Of a DNA stretch of 37,478 bases, positions 37,451-37,478 are shown one piece after another. The number at the start of each line of letters is the position of its first letter. Position 1 is the first letter of the stretch. Location: assembly GCA_003452935.1 (NCBI GenBank), contig DMMY01000003.1:1-37478 (forward strand), given 5' to 3'. The notes under the pieces were generated by a model. That model was not told the DNA's origin. It saw nothing but the letters and a program-made list of their open reading frames with translations, and did not search any database. Made by a program: the position numbers and the translations under genes. This DNA is from Elusimicrobiota bacterium. GTDB lineage: Bacteria; Elusimicrobiota; Elusimicrobia; UBA1565; UBA9628.

Positions 37451-37478
37451 TCATGCGATGATATCGGCGACCACGCCG
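37451..37478 (-). CDS. tuf: C-terminal end of elongation factor Tu (partial)
   Basis: At the right edge the minus strand reads GVVADIIA followed by a TGA at 37453-37451. EF-Tu proteins typically end in GAGVV plus a few residues, and tuf directly before rpsJ is a common arrangement. Only eight residues are in the window, so the call rests mainly on this short match and on position. Confidence 0.6.

Overview
The window has two different parts. Positions 1-5045 are a run of integron gene cassettes. Positions 5046-37478 are GC-rich chromosomal housekeeping DNA. The housekeeping part reads as a diderm bacterium with rod-shape genes (mreBCD, PBP2, RodA, a periplasmic amidase). My best guess for the phylum is Elusimicrobiota or something near it, from general resemblance only; no marker here proves it.

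Cassette array (1-5045, plus strand). Eight attC sites (156-260, 838-912, 1573-1647, 2219-2293, 2932-3006, 3558-3662, 4247-4346, 4941-5045) bound seven complete cassettes and the 3' end of an eighth. In six of the seven complete cassettes the 5' core heptamer (GTTRRRY type) is the exact reverse complement of the cassette's own 3' R'' heptamer, as expected of units that circularise. The contents are almost all toxin-antitoxin modules: mazEF, three BrnT/BrnA-type pairs and a Phd/RelB-RelE pair, each with its own sigma70-type promoter. There are also two ORF6N-domain genes, both frameshifted; one lies in reverse orientation. No integrase gene is visible. By array polarity it would lie to the left of the window, if it exists.

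Plus-strand flank (5046-8544). A NUDIX ADP-ribose pyrophosphatase-like gene is followed by a cNMP-binding/patatin fusion protein and a PAP2 acid phosphatase. Promoter-like -10 elements sit so close to the NUDIX and PAP2 ATGs that leaderless transcripts are likely.

Minus-strand superoperon (8541-37478, read right to left). The C-terminal end of tuf is followed by a near-complete S10-spc-alpha cluster: rpsJ, rplCDWB, rpsS, rplV, rpsC, rplP, rpmC, rpsQ, rplNXE, rpsN, rpsH, rplFR, rpsE, rplO, secY, adk, map, infA, rpmJ, rpsMKD, rpoA, rplQ. rpmD (L30) is absent from its usual place. The run continues, with almost no spacing, into mreB, mreC, mreD, mrdA, rodA, an RNase E/G, an N-acetylmuramoyl-L-alanine amidase, murI, an unknown gene, rho, ridA and a membrane protein. 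Many junctions are ATGA/GTGA/TGATG overlaps. Ribosome synthesis, RNA processing, wall elongation and Rho termination are therefore laid out as one co-directional block. Two RNA-handling proteins in it are unusual: Rho lacks its N-terminal OB-fold domain and carries a Gly/His/Arg-rich tail instead, and the RNase E/G has a disordered extension of about 245 residues at its N-terminus.
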